Positions 8,784-17,213 are shown, counted from the stretch's first letter. The stretch is DNA of 64,000 nucleotides from Candidatus Altimarinota bacterium (GCA_020631075.1 JAHDHX010000001.1:62001-126000), one strand, 5' to 3'. The notes: generated from the sequence alone by a model not told the origin. Program-made: numbers and translations.

Positions 8784-9086
8784 ATGGCACAGGTGAAAGT
8801 GACGGATCACGCGGGGGAGATGGCGGGGGAGTTTGCGTCGAACGCGGAGGAGTCGGTGGGGGTACAGGCGCAAGATGCGGGGGTGCCGGTGATGTTTGGC
8901 TGTGGGTCGGGGGCGTGTGGGACCTGTCGCGCGACGGTGACGAAGGGGATGGAGCACCTGGACGCCGAGGCGATCGATGAAGCGCAGATAGAAACGGCAG
9001 AAAACGAGGTGCTGACGTGCCTGTGCGCGGTGAAGCCAGAGGCGCCTGCAGACGCGGAGATAGAACTGGCGCTGGAAAATCTGTAG
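8784..9086 (+). CDS. [2Fe-2S] plant-type ferredoxin
   Basis: A 100-residue electron carrier. The cluster-binding loop MFGCGSGACGTCRATV provides Cys-x4-Cys-x2-Cys, and the fourth ligand is in VLTCLCAV, about 37 residues downstream of the third. This is the signature of [2Fe-2S] ferredoxins of the beta-grasp fold. No reductase or oxidoreductase partner is adjacent. ATG 8784 is chosen because it begins directly with the first beta-strand (MAQVKVTDHAG); an upstream in-frame TTG/ATG region would add non-homologous residues and cover the inverted repeat. tsaD follows 33 bp downstream and may be cotranscribed. Confidence 0.9.
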   Translation: MAQVKVTDHAGEMAGEFASNAEESVGVQAQDAGVPVMFGCGSGACGTCRATVTKGMEHLDAEAIDEAQIETAENEVLTCLCAVKPEAPADAEIELALENL

Positions 9087-9119
9087 GGTGGTTGGCATTG
9101 CCTGTAAAACTGTGTGCGT

Positions 9120-10166
9120 ATGACTGGGCCAGAACTGGTGCTGGGGATAGAAACGTCGTGTGATGACACGGCGGCGGCCGTGGTGCGCGGGGGGACGGAG
9201 GTGCTGAGCCAAGTGAAGCACAGCCAGGGCCAGCACGCGACCTATGGCGGGGTGGTGCCAGAGCTGGCGGCGCGGTTGCACGCGGAGATGCTGCCCCGAG
9301 TGGTAGACCGTGCCCTGGCGGAAGCGGGGGTGACGTGGGGGGAAATAGACGCGGTGGCGGTGACGCAGGGGCCTGGGTTGCAGCCGTGCTTGCTGGTGGG
9401 AACGACCTATGGGAGTGTGATGGCGCAGCTGAAGGGAATACCGCTGGTGCCGGTGCATCACATCCATGGGCATATAGCTAGTGTGCGGCTCAACCAGCGG
9501 GGTGACTGGCCGTTGCCCGCGCTGTGCCTGACGGTGGCGGGGGGGCACACGCAGTTGCACCTCGTGCGGAGGTGGCTGGACGTGGTGCGACTGGGGCAGT
9601 CGCGGGATGATGCGCTGGGGGAGGTGTATGATAAGACGGCGAAGTACCTCGGGCTGGGGTACCCTGGGGGGCCTATCATCAGCCAGTTGGCTGACCAAGG
9701 TGATGGGGGGCGGTTTGCGTTGCCGCGGCCGTACCTTGGGAAGGGATCGTTGGAGTTTTCGTTTTCGGGCCTGAAGGCGGCGGTCAAGCGGCACTGTGAG
9801 CAGGCGGAGGTGATAGACGATGCGTTTCGTCGTGACATGGCGGCGTCGTTTCAGCGGACGGTGGAGGCGGTGCTGATAAAAAAGCTGGGCTGGGCACTGG
9901 CGGCGCACCCTGCGGTGCGGTCGATGTTTTTTGCGGGGGGGGTGTCGGCCAATCGGCAGCTGCGCGCACTGCTGGGGGGGTGGGCGGCGGAGCGGGGACT
10001 GGAACTGGGGGTGCCGAGTGAGATAGCGCTGAGCACAGACAATGCGGCCATGATAGCGGCGTCGGGGTGGCTGTGGGCGGTGGAGCGGGGACTGGCGCGG
10101 GCCCCGCGCCATGTGGAACCCAAGGGGCGGTGGGAGATGGGGGAGTGGCTGGGGGGAAATAGCTAG
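9120..10166 (+). CDS. tsaD: tRNA N6-adenosine threonylcarbamoyltransferase TsaD
   Basis: TsaD (Gcp/Kae1) transfers the threonylcarbamoyl group to A37 of ANN-decoding tRNAs, with TsaB and TsaE, which are not in this window. The 348 residues show the ASKHA-fold phosphate loop LGIETSCDDTAAAVV at the N-terminus, GGVVPELAARLHAEML, HHIHGHIASV with metal-ligand histidines, TVAGGHTQL and FAGGVSANRQLR, all diagnostic for the family. ATG 9120 is preferred over GTG 9114, which adds only two residues. The substrate is represented nearby by the tRNA-Thr gene at 50.3 kb. A structured repeat element begins about 18 bp after the stop codon. Confidence 0.95.
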   Translation: MTGPELVLGIETSCDDTAAAVVRGGTEVLSQVKHSQGQHATYGGVVPELAARLHAEMLPRVVDRALAEAGVTWGEIDAVAVTQGPGLQPCLLVGTTYGSVMAQLKGIPLVPVHHIHGHIASVRLNQRGDWPLPALCLTVAGGHTQLHLVRRWLDVVRLGQSRDDALGEVYDKTAKYLGLGYPGGPIISQLADQGDGGRFALPRPYLGKGSLEFSFSGLKAAVKRHCEQAEVIDDAFRRDMAASFQRTVEAVLIKKLGWALAAHPAVRSMFFAGGVSANRQLRALLGGWAAERGLELGVPSEIALSTDNAAMIAASGWLWAVERGLARAPRHVEPKGRWEMGEWLGGNS

Positions 10167-10183
10167 GCAGTCTTGATATAACG

Positions 10184-10345
10184 GTGTTAGAAAAGTGATA
10201 GATTGAAAGAAGAAATCTCGAACAAAAATGAATCTTTTTCGCGAGGGTACGCTTGAGAACTGCAAAAGGTACGAAGGTACCTTTTGCAAACCTCGCACTC
10301 CCCTCACATGAAATCTCCTATTTTTGTTTCGAGACCGTTTATGTC
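10184..10345. repeat. Structured repeat element, copy A (nested hairpins)
   Basis: This stretch between the convergent tsaD and Cys-rich protein genes folds as three nested stems. The outer arms are TCTCGAACAAAAAT (10216-10229) and its complement at 10320-10334, with one bulge. The middle stem is GCGAGG (10241-10246) with CCTCGC (10291-10296). The apical hairpin is GCAAAAGGTAC/GTACCTTTTGC (10262-10272/10277-10287) with a GAAG loop. The motifs AAATCTC, TTTTTGT and CGAGAC recur in the same order in the element at 38.2 kb. It may act as a bidirectional terminator, a mobile miniature element or an RNA; the sequence alone does not decide. Confidence 0.5.
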
Positions 10346-10353
10346 GACACTAC

Positions 10354-12015
10354 CTAGTCTACCACTTCGTTGTTGTAGACGTCTTCGGAGACGATTTGCT
10401 CGGGGCGGTCGGGGTGGTAGGGGGTGCGAAGGGGGACGCCTGAAACGGAGCAGGGGCGGTCGTGTAACTCCCGCGGGAGACGAAGAGCGAGACGGTCAGC
10501 GTGGCGGGCCCAGAAGGATTTGCGGGGGAGGGGGAGGGCCATGTCGCGGTAGAACTTGAGTTCTGATTTTTGCAGTTTGAAGTTGCGGCCCGTGTCGGGG
10601 CACTGGAGCATTTGCTGGGTGATGTCGGCGGGGATGTCGCTGGCGCTGTCAGGGAGGGCGATGGTCTGGGGGATGGTTTCTTTGGGGTTGGTGTCTTGCC
10701 ATTTGTAGCCTCGGGCGAGCGCCTGGCTGCGGGTGAGGGGGAGATAGTCTTGGGCGTGGGAGTGGTTGTAGTAGAAGGGGGAATCTTTAATCGGGAAAAA
10801 TTCGCCCCACTCACCCGTGGAGCGCATATGCTCGATGATTTTTTTGGTCAGGTCTTGGTATTCGGCTTCGGAGTATTGCTGGTTGAGGATGCGGAATTTG
10901 GCTTTATTGACCCCGACGCACCCGAAGAGGTGCTCGGAGGACTGGCAGTAGAAGCAGTAGCGGAGGAATTTGTTGTTGTTGAGGCAGTGGGTGATGGCGA
11001 TGTTGTCATAACAAACGTAGCCGCTGGTGGCGCACTCGTAGAGGAGTTCGGCGCCGTCGCCGACTTCGGTGCAGTCGATGCAGGTTTTGGCGTCGTCAAA
11101 GGCTTGGGTGACGTAGGCACAACCCCACAGGCGTGAGGAGTCGAAGCATTCGTGGGAGTCTTTGGAATGGGTGAGGTAGTTGCCGGTGACGTTTTCGTTT
11201 TGGATGCCTTCCATAAACCGATGGGGGAAGCGCTGCACAAACTGCTGAAAGTGGGCCCGCAGGGGCGACAGGCCAGAGTAGGTGTCGAGCCGAAGGGCGG
11301 CGAGCTTGGCTTGGTACTCCTCTTTGGTGCATTTTTCGTTCATGAAGTAGTACTGCTTGTTGCGGAGATTAACGCAGCCGAAGCAGTCGTGGCAGCCGAT
11401 GCAGTTTTTAAGGAAGGCGGAAGAGGAGCAGTTGTGGCAGTTTTGTAGAAATTTGCTGTCGTAGCAGCTGACGCAGTCGATGCACTCGTAGCAGAGCTCG
11501 CACGAGCGGAGGCGGAAGCAGTCGCAGCAGTTTTGGCAGGAATTAATGGAATAGCTGTAGTAGCAGTCCCAGTTTTTGTCGGAGTCGAAGACGAAGTAGC
11601 AATTTTTATTCTTCCCAGCGTAGTTGGTGTAGTCGCTGTTTTCGTCGTATTGCGGGGTGCGTTGCAGGTTGGGCCGAGGGGCGACTTGTAGGAGGTCGTG
11701 GAACTGGTCGAAGAAGGGGCGGTGGAAGTCGTAGTCACGGCCAGTGGCGAGCTGGTCCCATTGGTCGGTATTCCAGAGGTGGATGTCCATCACGGGGTGG
11801 GCGAACTCGGGTGGGTAGTGGCTGAGGATGGGTTTACCCGAGTGGCAGCAGGTGGTGCGATAGAACTCTAACTGGTTTGACCAGGCCATGCGCCGACGGG
11901 CGCGTTCGTCGGGGTGGAGGGTGGGGGTGGGGACGTCGAATTTTTGGTAAAATTCTAGATCGGCTTCGCGGACAGTGAAGGAGCGGCCAGAGACGGGGCA
12001 GGTTTTGGTTTGCAT
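10354..12015 (-). CDS. Cys-rich zinc-ribbon repeat protein (CPR-type, function unknown)
   Basis: A 553-residue protein with about 40 cysteines and no recognised enzymatic motif. The N-terminal ribbon starts CPVSGRSFTV and continues through WSNQLEFYRTTCCHSGKP. The centre (about residues 130-370) repeats short units of the type YxxCxxCxxC and CxGCxxLxNKQYYFMNE, apparently a solenoid of Cys-paired turns. A second ribbon module (CPDTGRNFKLQK, PDRPEQIV) closes the protein. Related proteins are, to my knowledge, widespread in CPR genomes and often carry the wrong label CaiB/BaiF. Metal or disulfide-stabilised scaffolding is plausible but unproven. A homologous fragment is at 781-960. The start ATG at 12015 lies next to an AT-rich 116-bp divergent promoter region shared with the TrmB gene. 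Confidence 0.8.
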   Translation of the reverse strand: MQTKTCPVSGRSFTVREADLEFYQKFDVPTPTLHPDERARRRMAWSNQLEFYRTTCCHSGKPILSHYPPEFAHPVMDIHLWNTDQWDQLATGRDYDFHRPFFDQFHDLLQVAPRPNLQRTPQYDENSDYTNYAGKNKNCYFVFDSDKNWDCYYSYSINSCQNCCDCFRLRSCELCYECIDCVSCYDSKFLQNCHNCSSSAFLKNCIGCHDCFGCVNLRNKQYYFMNEKCTKEEYQAKLAALRLDTYSGLSPLRAHFQQFVQRFPHRFMEGIQNENVTGNYLTHSKDSHECFDSSRLWGCAYVTQAFDDAKTCIDCTEVGDGAELLYECATSGYVCYDNIAITHCLNNNKFLRYCFYCQSSEHLFGCVGVNKAKFRILNQQYSEAEYQDLTKKIIEHMRSTGEWGEFFPIKDSPFYYNHSHAQDYLPLTRSQALARGYKWQDTNPKETIPQTIALPDSASDIPADITQQMLQCPDTGRNFKLQKSELKFYRDMALPLPRKSFWARHADRLALRLPRELHDRPCSVSGVPLRTPYHPDRPEQIVSEDVYNNEVVD

Positions 12016-12131
12016 GGTTTTAGTATTTGTATTTCTATTTATTTTATCAAGAGGAGGGTGTGGTTGGCAAGTGGATTGCGAGAGGGGGCTGTGTGTGGGT
12101 ATACTGGAGGTGTGTTGGGAAAAATTAACAG

Positions 12132-12956
12132 ATGGAAATGGAGCAGGTGTTGCGAAAAATCGGCCTGAGTGACAAGGAAGTGCAGATATATCTGACGGCG
12201 TTGCAGCTGGGGCGAGCGCCAGCGAGCACGATTGCGGCGGGGGCGGGGCTAAACCGTTCGACGGGGTACTTGCTGATGAAAGAGCTGGTGAAGCGGGGGT
12301 TTTTGACCCGTACGACGCGGGGGGCGGTGCAGCACTTTGCCGCGGTGGAGCCAGCGCGAATAGTGCCGGTGCTCGAAGCGCAGGTGGACGCGTGGGGGCG
12401 ACGGGTGGCGGAATATGAAGCGGTGGTGCCTGAGCTGGAAGCGTTGAGACCAGCGGGGTTGTCGGCGCCGAAGTTGCGGTATTACCACGGGCATGAAAAT
12501 GTGGCGCGGTTGTATAAAGAAATCCAGCGGGAACCAGTGTGGTGCGGGTTTTTTGATCCGTTGTACATACAGGAACAGTTTCCGCCTGAGTTGCACTTTG
12601 AGGTGATAGCGGGGGCGATGCAAAAACGGGCCACCAATGTGCGAGACCTGATGGTCGATAGCCCGTATGTGCGGGAGATGGCGGAGAAGTACACGACGCC
12701 TGGGTATGAGTACCGTGTGTTGCCGGTGGGGACGGTGGTGCGGTCGGATACGATTATCTTGCCTGATCGGTACTATCAAGTGTCTTTTGCGGCGGATGAC
12801 TGCCATATGATCGAGATCGTGGAGCCCAACCTGACGGCGGCGCAGCAGCTGATGTTTGACGGGCTGTGGGCACAGGCGGAGCCGCTGCACAAGCGGGAGG
12901 TTGGGGCTGGTGAGGGGGGTTTGAATAACGAACTGAGTAGAGCAAAGAGCCTCTAG
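12132..12956 (+). CDS. TrmB-family transcriptional regulator
   Basis: A 274-residue DNA-binding protein. The first 75 residues form a winged helix-turn-helix of the TrmB type (LSDKEVQIYLTALQLG, then NRSTGYLLMKELVKRGFL). A short helical linker follows (about 80-120), then a C-terminal sensor-like domain of about 150 residues with a LRYYHGHENVARLYKEI motif, typical of bacterial TrmB proteins. In characterised archaeal members the C-terminal domain binds sugars; the ligand here is unknown. The gene is divergent from the Cys-rich protein gene and overlaps the convergent ftsE stop by 4 bp. ATG 12132 gives MEMEQVLRKIGLS, the usual N-terminal helix. Confidence 0.85.
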   Translation: MEMEQVLRKIGLSDKEVQIYLTALQLGRAPASTIAAGAGLNRSTGYLLMKELVKRGFLTRTTRGAVQHFAAVEPARIVPVLEAQVDAWGRRVAEYEAVVPELEALRPAGLSAPKLRYYHGHENVARLYKEIQREPVWCGFFDPLYIQEQFPPELHFEVIAGAMQKRATNVRDLMVDSPYVREMAEKYTTPGYEYRVLPVGTVVRSDTIILPDRYYQVSFAADDCHMIEIVEPNLTAAQQLMFDGLWAQAEPLHKREVGAGEGGLNNELSRAKSL

Positions 12957-13648
12957 AGTAAGCCCTGAAACGCGGTGGTGGGGTCGCAGTCGGGGCGGTC
13001 AAACACGATGCGGCCAGACTCTAGCCGAATGACGCGTGGGCGGAGCTGCCGAACGAGCAATGGGTCGTGGGTGGAAAAGATGGTGGTGAGGCCTTGTTGG
13101 GAATTTAGCCTGTGGAAAAGGTCGCCGACGATGCGAGAGGAGCGGGGGTCGAGGTTGCCGGTGGGTTCGTCGGCGATGAGGATGCGGGGCTGGTGCACGA
13201 GGGCGCGGGCGATGGCGGTGCGTTGCTTTTCGCCGCCAGAGAGCGTCGGGGGAAAGGCGTCGCGCCGTGGGTAGAGGCCCGTGAAGCGCAGGGCGGACTC
13301 GACCCGAGTGTCAACGTCGCGGTAGTCAGCGCAGACCTCTAGGGCGAAGGCGACGTTTTCGGCGACGGTTTTGTGGTTGAGGAGTTTGAAGTCTTGAAAC
13401 ACGACGCCGATCTGTCGGCGGTAGGCCTGCAATGAGCGGGGGGTGAGGCGGCCGAGGTCGAACTTATCAACCGTGAGCTGCCCGACCGTCGGGCGGCGCT
13501 GGCCCGTGAGGAGGCGGAAGATGGAGGATTTGCCAGCGCCAGAAGCGCCGATGATGGCGACGAGCTCGCCGGGGGAGACGGTGAAGGAGACGTCGGTGAG
13601 GATGTCGGTGCTGCCGAGGGCGAGAGAGACGCTCTGGAACTGGAGCAT
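12953..13648 (-). CDS. ftsE: Cell-division ABC transporter ATPase FtsE
   Basis: A 231-residue ABC ATPase. It has Walker A GASGAGKSS, the Q-loop region IGVVFQDFKLL (an FtsE hallmark), the signature LSGGEKQR, Walker B ILIADEPTGNLDP and the H-loop STHD. FtsE with membrane partner FtsX links division to peptidoglycan hydrolase activation, and ftsX normally lies directly downstream. Here the downstream side is the convergent TrmB gene, overlapping by 4 bp, so ftsX must be elsewhere or lost. A LolD/MacB-type ATPase is the main alternative, but VFQDFKLL favours FtsE. The start at 13648 (MLQFQSVSL) is preferred to upstream ATGs that add a Pro/Ser-rich stretch. Confidence 0.8.
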   Translation of the reverse strand: MLQFQSVSLALGSTDILTDVSFTVSPGELVAIIGASGAGKSSIFRLLTGQRRPTVGQLTVDKFDLGRLTPRSLQAYRRQIGVVFQDFKLLNHKTVAENVAFALEVCADYRDVDTRVESALRFTGLYPRRDAFPPTLSGGEKQRTAIARALVHQPRILIADEPTGNLDPRSSRIVGDLFHRLNSQQGLTTIFSTHDPLLVRQLRPRVIRLESGRIVFDRPDCDPTTAFQGLL

Positions 13649-13765
13649 GGGGAAGGGTGGCGAGCTGCGGGTCGGGGGCATCATGACAAAAAATGAAACG
13701 TGTGGGTAGCCTGTGCGACAGAAATGGCCTTGCGTAAACTGGGCGAGTGGCTGAGAATAGGCGCG

Positions 13766-14320
13766 ATGAAAAAATTAACATATCTGGCGGCGGCGTTGGG
13801 GGTGATGGTCTGGGGTGGGGGGGTGATGGCGCAAGCCGAAACAGAAGAGACGGGGGTGACTGGGGAAACGGTGGTGCTGGAGATGTATCACGGAGATGGG
13901 TGTCCGCACTGTGCGGCCCAGCTGGCGTGGTTGCCGAACCTTGAGGAGGCCTACCCCGAACTGGAAATAGTGAAGTATGAAGTGTGGAAAGACGAAGAAA
14001 ATCGCCAAAAATGGGTGAACCGTATGGCCGAGCTGCAGTATGACGGGCGACAGGGCGTGCCCTTCAATGTGATCGGGGGGGAGGTGGTCAATGGGTTTAA
14101 TGCGGAGGCGTTGCTGGACATACTCAAACCCTTGCTGGGGGAACCTGCGGTGGCGAAGGCGCAACTGCTGGAAGCGCAACAAGCGGCTCGCGCGCAAGAG
14201 GTGGGGGAAGCGGCGGCCGCCAAGCCGCTGGAAGGCACCAACCAGTGGGTGATATGGGGGGTGCTGGGGTTGGTGGTGCTGGGGTTGATATTTTTCTTGA
14301 TGCCGAAGCAGGAGCGCTAG
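13766..14320 (+). CDS. Secreted, membrane-anchored thioredoxin-like protein
   Basis: A 184-residue exported protein: signal peptide (MKKLTYLAAALGVMVWGGG, cleavage near AQA), a thioredoxin-fold domain with the redox motif CPHC in YHGDGCPHCAAQ, a cis-Pro candidate in GVPFNVIGG, and a C-terminal transmembrane helix (about residues 158-178) ending in a short basic tail. It probably exchanges disulfides outside the cell, for instance for the Cys-bearing surface proteins encoded nearby. No DsbB or VKOR partner is adjacent. ATG 13766 gives the clean signal peptide; in-frame upstream starts would only add residues before it. An intrinsic terminator follows 55 bp downstream. Confidence 0.8.
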   Translation: MKKLTYLAAALGVMVWGGGVMAQAETEETGVTGETVVLEMYHGDGCPHCAAQLAWLPNLEEAYPELEIVKYEVWKDEENRQKWVNRMAELQYDGRQGVPFNVIGGEVVNGFNAEALLDILKPLLGEPAVAKAQLLEAQQAARAQEVGEAAAAKPLEGTNQWVIWGVLGLVVLGLIFFLMPKQER

Positions 14321-14374
14321 GGAGTGCGCATAAATTGGAAAAGTAGAAAGAAGGGGACAAGACCGTGAGAGTAC

Positions 14375-14401
14375 AAAGCCCCTTGGAGAGGGGCTTTTGT
14401 G
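14375..14401 (+). terminator. Rho-independent terminator
   Basis: AAAGCCCCT (14375-14383) pairs with AGGGGCTTT (14389-14397) around a five-base loop, followed by a short T-rich run. It lies downstream of the thioredoxin-like gene and 26 bp before the stop of the convergent surface-protein gene. The A-rich left arm would let it work in both directions. Confidence 0.8.
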
Positions 14402-14426
14402 GTGGTGTTTGGGGTTGGTGGCTGGA

Positions 14427-16694
14427 TTATTCGCGGATGATGGGGGCCACGGCACGGAACCCTGGGGGAGGGTATTGGGTGGCTTGGCCCGTGAGGCGGA
14501 TGATGAAGGCGTTGGGGTTGCCAGCGTGGTCTGGGTGAGGGGTGGGAGAACCGCTGGGGTGGGAAGGGTTATAGTACTGCGAGATGAAGTGGAGGTCGTA
14601 GCAGGTGGCTTCGGCTTTGTCGGTGGTGGGGCCCCAGGGGGTGACGTAGTCGCCGCCAGCGGCGATCATTGAGCCGCCGATGGTGTTGCGGCTAAACAAG
14701 TTGCCGCGGAGGAGTGTCTGGACGGTGGGGGAGGTGGCGATGCCCTGTGTGCAGCCAGTGGTGCTGTGGCTGGAGCTGCGCATGAGCGAGCCGTCGGCGA
14801 AGAAAACGCCGTCGAGGGTGTGGACGGTGTCGGCGAGGAAAATGTTGCCTGTGTCGGTGCCTGTGCTGGTGGGAGGGGTGTCAGACAGGAGGATGATGCC
14901 GAGGGTGTCGGTGGAGTTGGTTGCGGTAAGCCCCGTGCCGCCGATGCGGAGGTTGCCGTTGTGGATGATGAGCGTGCGCTGGCCCCCCGGGATGGGCGTG
15001 CCTGCGACTGGGGTGAGGGTGATGTCACCACTGGCGACCACCACAGTGCTGGAGCTGAGGGCGGACATGACGGCGTTCCAGTTGTTTCCGCCGCTGGCGG
15101 AAAGTGATGTGCGGCCACGGATGAGCTGATAGGCGTTTTCGCGGATGGTGCGGGTGACGTCGGTGGTGGTGAAGTCGCCGAGGAGCTGGGCTTGGTAGTC
15201 GGCCCGACTGAGGAGGCCGAGCTTGGCGGGGTCGCCGACGACTTGGCCTTCGATGTCGGCGCCGATGGTGTCGACGGGGGTGTTTTGGTCGGAGTAGCCT
15301 ATCAGGGTGCTGATGTAGTCGGGGTGTGCGGGGTCGGTGAGGGTGTCTTGGGTGGCTTGGTCGGGGAGGGTGAGGGGCTGGGTGTTGGGTGAGGCGAGGG
15401 CGGAGTCAAACTGGCCTGCGGCGCCACCGATGTAGGTGATGGGCTGGGGGGTGCCGTCGGGGAGAGTGACAGTGTAGGTGACGAGGTTGACCCAGTCGAG
15501 TGGTTGGGCGAGGAGGTCGGCGAACAGGAGGTCGGTGATGATGCTGCCGGTGGAGAGGTCGAGGCCGGTGGAGTAGACCTCGGGGCTGGTGCCAGTGAGA
15601 TAGAGGGGGGTGCTCTGCGGGAAAGTGCTGAGGGTGGTGAAGTCGCCGGAAATGCTGTCGACGGTGGCGTTGGTCAGGCCAGTGGGGAAGCCAAAGCCAG
15701 AGTAGTCAACGGTGGTGTGCGGGAAAAACGTAGGAGCGGTGGCGAGGGTGGTGTCGCCGTGGGTGGTGACGGTGTTGGGGATGGGGTTGCTGCCGCCGAA
15801 GATAAACGGGTCGGTCAGAGCGGGGGTGACGGCGTAGAGCGGGTGGATCGTGACAGGGATGTCGGGGATGGTGGCGGTGGTGCCGGTGGTGGTGTCTGTG
15901 ACGGTGAGGTCGACCAAAAAGGTGTCGACAAACTGCAGCGGGAGGGTGGTGGTGCCGCTGGCGTCGGGGACGGAGGTGATGGTGGGGATGAGGCCCGAGA
16001 CCGTCAGGGGGGAGCCAGAGCCGTCGGAGGTCCAGGTGTCGGTGGCGGGGTCGAAGGTGGAGTTGGTCAGTGTGAGGCCGTCGAGGAAAGACGTGACGCC
16101 GCTGGCGGGGGCTGACAGGAGGTCGCCGAAGGCGCTGGTGCTGGGGTCAGAGAAGGTCACCGTCACGTCCGTCGCGGTGGTGGCGGTGGGGTTGCCGTAG
16201 GGGTCCGCCAAAGAGAGGTCGATGGTGAAGAGGTCGCTGCCAGTGCCCACGGGGGTGCCTGCGGATGTGGTGGAGGTGATGGTGGGGATGATGGTGCCAG
16301 GGGTGGCGGTGTCGGGGTTGACGGTGAAGTGGTAGTGATGGGTGCTGGTGTTGGTGGCGGTGTCGGTGAGGTCGAAGGTGAGGACGTAGTCGCCAGCGCT
16401 GCTGAAGCAGGAAGTAAGATCGCTGGTGATGAAGTCACTGTAGGTGGTGGAGACTGACTGGGGCGAGGAGACGGTGGCGGGGAATGCGTACCACGCGGGG
16501 CAGGCCCCTGCGACGCTGCTGTGCTGGCCCGGGCCCGGGACACCCGCCGCCACGGGGGTGAACTGAACCGTGACGGTGGACGCTGCGCCGTCGAGGCCGC
16601 TGGCGGCGGACTGGGCGGCGGCTTCGCCGAAGGGGAGCCCTGCAAAAAATAGGGCACAACCACAGGCGAAGAGGGAGCGGCGGATGAGATTCAT
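14427..16694 (-). CDS. Large secreted surface protein with Ig-like repeats
   Basis: A 755-residue exported protein rich in Thr, Ser, Asp and Pro. The signal peptide is MNLIRRSLFACGCALFFAG with an AAAQS cleavage region. The body has beta-sandwich-like repeats with DLTDT and DVTVTFSDPS patterns, each around 90-110 residues. The C-terminal third contains a beta-helix-like stretch (SSSTVVVASGDITL, LRIGGTGL, GVFFADGSLM) and three or four cysteines. The Thr-rich composition fits an extracellular, possibly glycosylated adhesin or stalk, but also reflects the C-rich coding strand. The start at 16694 is chosen for the signal peptide; the frame stays open upstream to 17066 but lies antisense to the sugar-isomerase gene. 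Confidence 0.75.
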   Translation of the reverse strand: MNLIRRSLFACGCALFFAGLPFGEAAAQSAASGLDGAASTVTVQFTPVAAGVPGPGQHSSVAGACPAWYAFPATVSSPQSVSTTYSDFITSDLTSCFSSAGDYVLTFDLTDTATNTSTHHYHFTVNPDTATPGTIIPTITSTTSAGTPVGTGSDLFTIDLSLADPYGNPTATTATDVTVTFSDPSTSAFGDLLSAPASGVTSFLDGLTLTNSTFDPATDTWTSDGSGSPLTVSGLIPTITSVPDASGTTTLPLQFVDTFLVDLTVTDTTTGTTATIPDIPVTIHPLYAVTPALTDPFIFGGSNPIPNTVTTHGDTTLATAPTFFPHTTVDYSGFGFPTGLTNATVDSISGDFTTLSTFPQSTPLYLTGTSPEVYSTGLDLSTGSIITDLLFADLLAQPLDWVNLVTYTVTLPDGTPQPITYIGGAAGQFDSALASPNTQPLTLPDQATQDTLTDPAHPDYISTLIGYSDQNTPVDTIGADIEGQVVGDPAKLGLLSRADYQAQLLGDFTTTDVTRTIRENAYQLIRGRTSLSASGGNNWNAVMSALSSSTVVVASGDITLTPVAGTPIPGGQRTLIIHNGNLRIGGTGLTATNSTDTLGIILLSDTPPTSTGTDTGNIFLADTVHTLDGVFFADGSLMRSSSHSTTGCTQGIATSPTVQTLLRGNLFSRNTIGGSMIAAGGDYVTPWGPTTDKAEATCYDLHFISQYYNPSHPSGSPTPHPDHAGNPNAFIIRLTGQATQYPPPGFRAVAPIIRE

Positions 16695-16755
16695 CGAAGT
16701 ATTATCGCATAAGACGGGGGAAATGGCTAGGGTGGGGTTGTTTAATTTAGTAGCT

Positions 16756-17175
16756 ATGGCTGAGTGTGAACGGTATCGGTGGTTGGAGTTTCCGCACTTT
16801 GACCAGCCCATCGGGGAAACGGTGCCGATGGAGTTTGATGACCAATTTCCTTTTGTGGTCAAGCGGGCGTATACCATCACGGGGTACCCTGGGGTGCGGC
16901 GGGGGGGGCACGCGCACCAGATAGAGGAGGAGGTTTTTGTCTGTGTGGCGGGGACGGTGACGGCGGTGCTGGACCAAGGGGCAGGCGAAGAGCGGGTGCG
17001 GCTGGATAGTCGTGCGCGGGGGCTGTGGGTGGGGCAGCTCTGCTGGCATGAGTTCCATGATTTCACGCCTGAGACGGTGGTGTTGTGTTTGTCTTCGACG
17101 CACTATCTGCCCGGGGAGACGAACTATCTGACCACGAAAGAGGCCCTGTATGAAGCGCTGGGGAAGGTGAGCTGA
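16756..17175 (+). CDS. FdtA/QdtA-like cupin (dTDP-4-keto-6-deoxyglucose 3,4-ketoisomerase family)
   Basis: A 139-residue single-domain cupin of the WxcM/FdtA/QdtA family. The catalytic-site strand is VRRGGHAHQIEEEVFVCVAG, with the paired His typical of these sugar isomerases, and LWVGQLCWHEFHDFTPETVV follows with the C-terminal conserved His and Asp. These enzymes shift the keto group of dTDP-4-keto-6-deoxyglucose from C4 to C3 on the way to aminodeoxy sugars such as Fuc3NAc or Qui3NAc. The substrate-forming enzyme RfbB is encoded at 51.9 kb. ATG 16756 matches the usual family start; an in-frame ATG at 16723 is possible. It is divergent from the surface-protein gene, so a role in surface glycosylation is an attractive inference. 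Confidence 0.8.
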   Translation: MAECERYRWLEFPHFDQPIGETVPMEFDDQFPFVVKRAYTITGYPGVRRGGHAHQIEEEVFVCVAGTVTAVLDQGAGEERVRLDSRARGLWVGQLCWHEFHDFTPETVVLCLSSTHYLPGETNYLTTKEALYEALGKVS

Positions 17176-17213
17176 GGGTGTGCTCCTTCTGTGCCAACTG
17201 CTTTGCATGAAGA

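Noticed and set aside
8760-10307. A 515-residue open frame on the minus strand opposite the ferredoxin gene and tsaD
   Set aside because: Its product is Arg/His/Pro-rich low complexity without any domain and lies antisense to two well-supported genes; the strong G/C strand bias removes stop codons from such frames.
16695-17066. Upstream extension of the large surface protein (minus strand)
   Set aside because: It would place 124 residues before a clear signal peptide and runs antisense to the FdtA-like gene.
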